This document shows positions 63,338-64,000 of a stretch of 64,000 nucleotides of DNA, piece by piece. Every line of letters starts with the position of its first letter. The first letter of the stretch is position 1. The DNA comes from an uncultured Opitutales bacterium (GTDB lineage: Bacteria; Verrucomicrobiota; Verrucomicrobiia; Opitutales; Intestinicryptomonadaceae), in NCBI GenBank assembly GCA_944389885.1, contig CALXNZ010000004.1, forward strand, positions 62,001-126,000, read 5' to 3'. The translations under genes were made by a program, and so were the position numbers. The notes beneath the pieces are model-generated. The model did no database searches, was not told the origin of the DNA, and saw only the letters and a list, made by a program, of their open reading frames with translations.

Positions 63338-64000
63338 CTATTTTGAATAGCTGAGGGCGTTTACAGCGGATCTAAAATCTCTTTTTGAGAACAGCCGCTT
63401 CCGAAAGTCCCTAAAGGTGGATCTGCGGAGAAGGTTTGGGATTTTTGCGTCGCAATTCATATAATATTCTGGATTGCCAATTCTCTGCCATGGCTTGCCG
63501 AGCGGACCGGCATAGTGTATTATGGCGGGATTCTCTTTGGCGTTTAGAAGTTCGATATCCGAATATACATTTTTGAGAAATCTGTATTCCGGGGCGTCCG
63601 CGAGATTTTTGGTCTCAAATATGGACTCTAATGTCACATACCTAAAGGGAAGGGGAAAAATTGATTCAGCCGCAAGATTCATTGCGTCCAAATCCCATAG
63701 GCGCAATCTGTGAGCGTTCTCTTTCGCGGATTTTTTTATCCTGTCGAAAAAGTTCTTTTCCCGCATGAGTTCACAGTTCAAAAGTAGAAATCCAGACCAG
63801 AAAATGTAATCTCTACGATTTTCGGGAAAATATTTATGCCCCGTGGCTTCAGGAGAATTTACTTCCGCCCGCACCGCGCCTACTTCATAATCCGAAATGT
63901 CCGTAGAGAAAATCTCCGACATATCGTCCCTAAAAAAAACATCTACATCGGAATATATAGCTTTAGGAGAATCTTTTAAAACCTCTGGTATTAAAAATCT
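63338..64000 (-). CDS. family 8 glycosyltransferase (5' end beyond the window)
   Basis: The frame is open from the right edge; 221 residues are visible and the true start lies outside. The first visible residues hold IYSDVDVFFRDDM, the DxD donor and metal-binding site of GT8 galactosyl- and glucosyltransferases. Further marks are YIFWSGFLLLNCELMR, LWDLDAMNLA and IIHYAGPLGKPW (a late His/Gly/Lys block). It probably adds a hexose to a surface polysaccharide. It is convergent with the Stealth gene, 43 bp apart. Confidence 0.88.
   Translation of the reverse strand, partial: RFLIPEVLKDSPKAIYSDVDVFFRDDMSEIFSTDISDYEVGAVRAEVNSPEATGHKYFPENRRDYIFWSGFLLLNCELMREKNFFDRIKKSAKENAHRLRLWDLDAMNLAAESIFPLPFRYVTLESIFETKNLADAPEYRFLKNVYSDIELLNAKENPAIIHYAGPLGKPWQRIGNPEYYMNCDAKIPNLLRRSTFRDFRKRLFSKRDFRSAVNALSYSK

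Noticed and set aside
1-64000. CRISPR arrays, tRNA and rRNA genes
   Set aside because: No regularly spaced repeats, cloverleaf-like sequences or rRNA signatures were recognised by eye. A tRNAscan or Infernal run would settle this.

Overview
The window looks like part of a chromosome from a glycan-degrading, Gram-negative Verrucomicrobiota bacterium, probably of the Opitutae/Puniceicoccales type. The evidence is a PEP-CTERM tail ending in a hydrophobic helix plus YRRRK (32752-33834), many secreted proteins with signal peptides, glycoside hydrolases of GH92, GH110-like and GH-A type, DUF1080 and sialate-esterase proteins, and AT-rich spacers. Assignment is inferred from gene content; no rRNA is present. 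I recognised no tRNA, rRNA, CRISPR array or intact insertion sequence.

Region by region. 1-14.9 kb is mostly housekeeping: dihydroorotase (cut by the left edge), a CPBP membrane protease, thiL, a large secreted protein of unknown function, a DEAD-box-type helicase with DEVD in motif II, then amino-acid and lipid genes (serA, plsY, hom, pheA, ilvD) with scpB and yicC. 15-19.2 kb is an accessory island: a divergently transcribed pair of paralogous secreted proteins, then a two-gene Septu-like PtuA/PtuB anti-phage cassette. 19.2-26.3 kb carries catabolic genes (GH92 mannosidase, DUF1080, GDPD, purine-type permease, tannase-family esterase). 26.3-29.3 kb has a sigma-54 response regulator coupled to an L,D-transpeptidase, whose start codon overlaps that of asd on the other strand.

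29.3-42 kb is the most variable part. It holds a GH110-like beta-helix enzyme, a decayed stretch (31.4-32.7 kb) with remnants of a glycosyltransferase, other coding fragments and an ISL3-type transposase, a PEP-CTERM protein, a sodium symporter plus NAL/DHDPS-type lyase facing a LacI regulator across a spacer with two identical operator-like sites, a Tat-exported phosphoesterase, a small lipoprotein, and a DUF2157/GDYXXLXY pair.

42-64 kb returns to core functions: cyclophilin, ilvB with an unusual Cys-rich tail, a three-gene envelope locus (two TPR proteins and a membrane-anchored VWA-like protein), a transglutaminase-like TPR protein, a phosphohexomutase, and a phosphatase-rpiB-glyA run. These are followed by a GH-A hydrolase, a sialate O-acetylesterase, an IMPase, nadC, a Stealth phosphotransferase and a GT8 gene cut by the right edge. 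Clear intrinsic terminators separate most units, and many close convergent gene pairs. The glycan genes together suggest a life on host or plant polysaccharides. The amino-acid genes (serA, hom, asd, pheA, ilvD, ilvB, glyA) suggest considerable biosynthetic independence.
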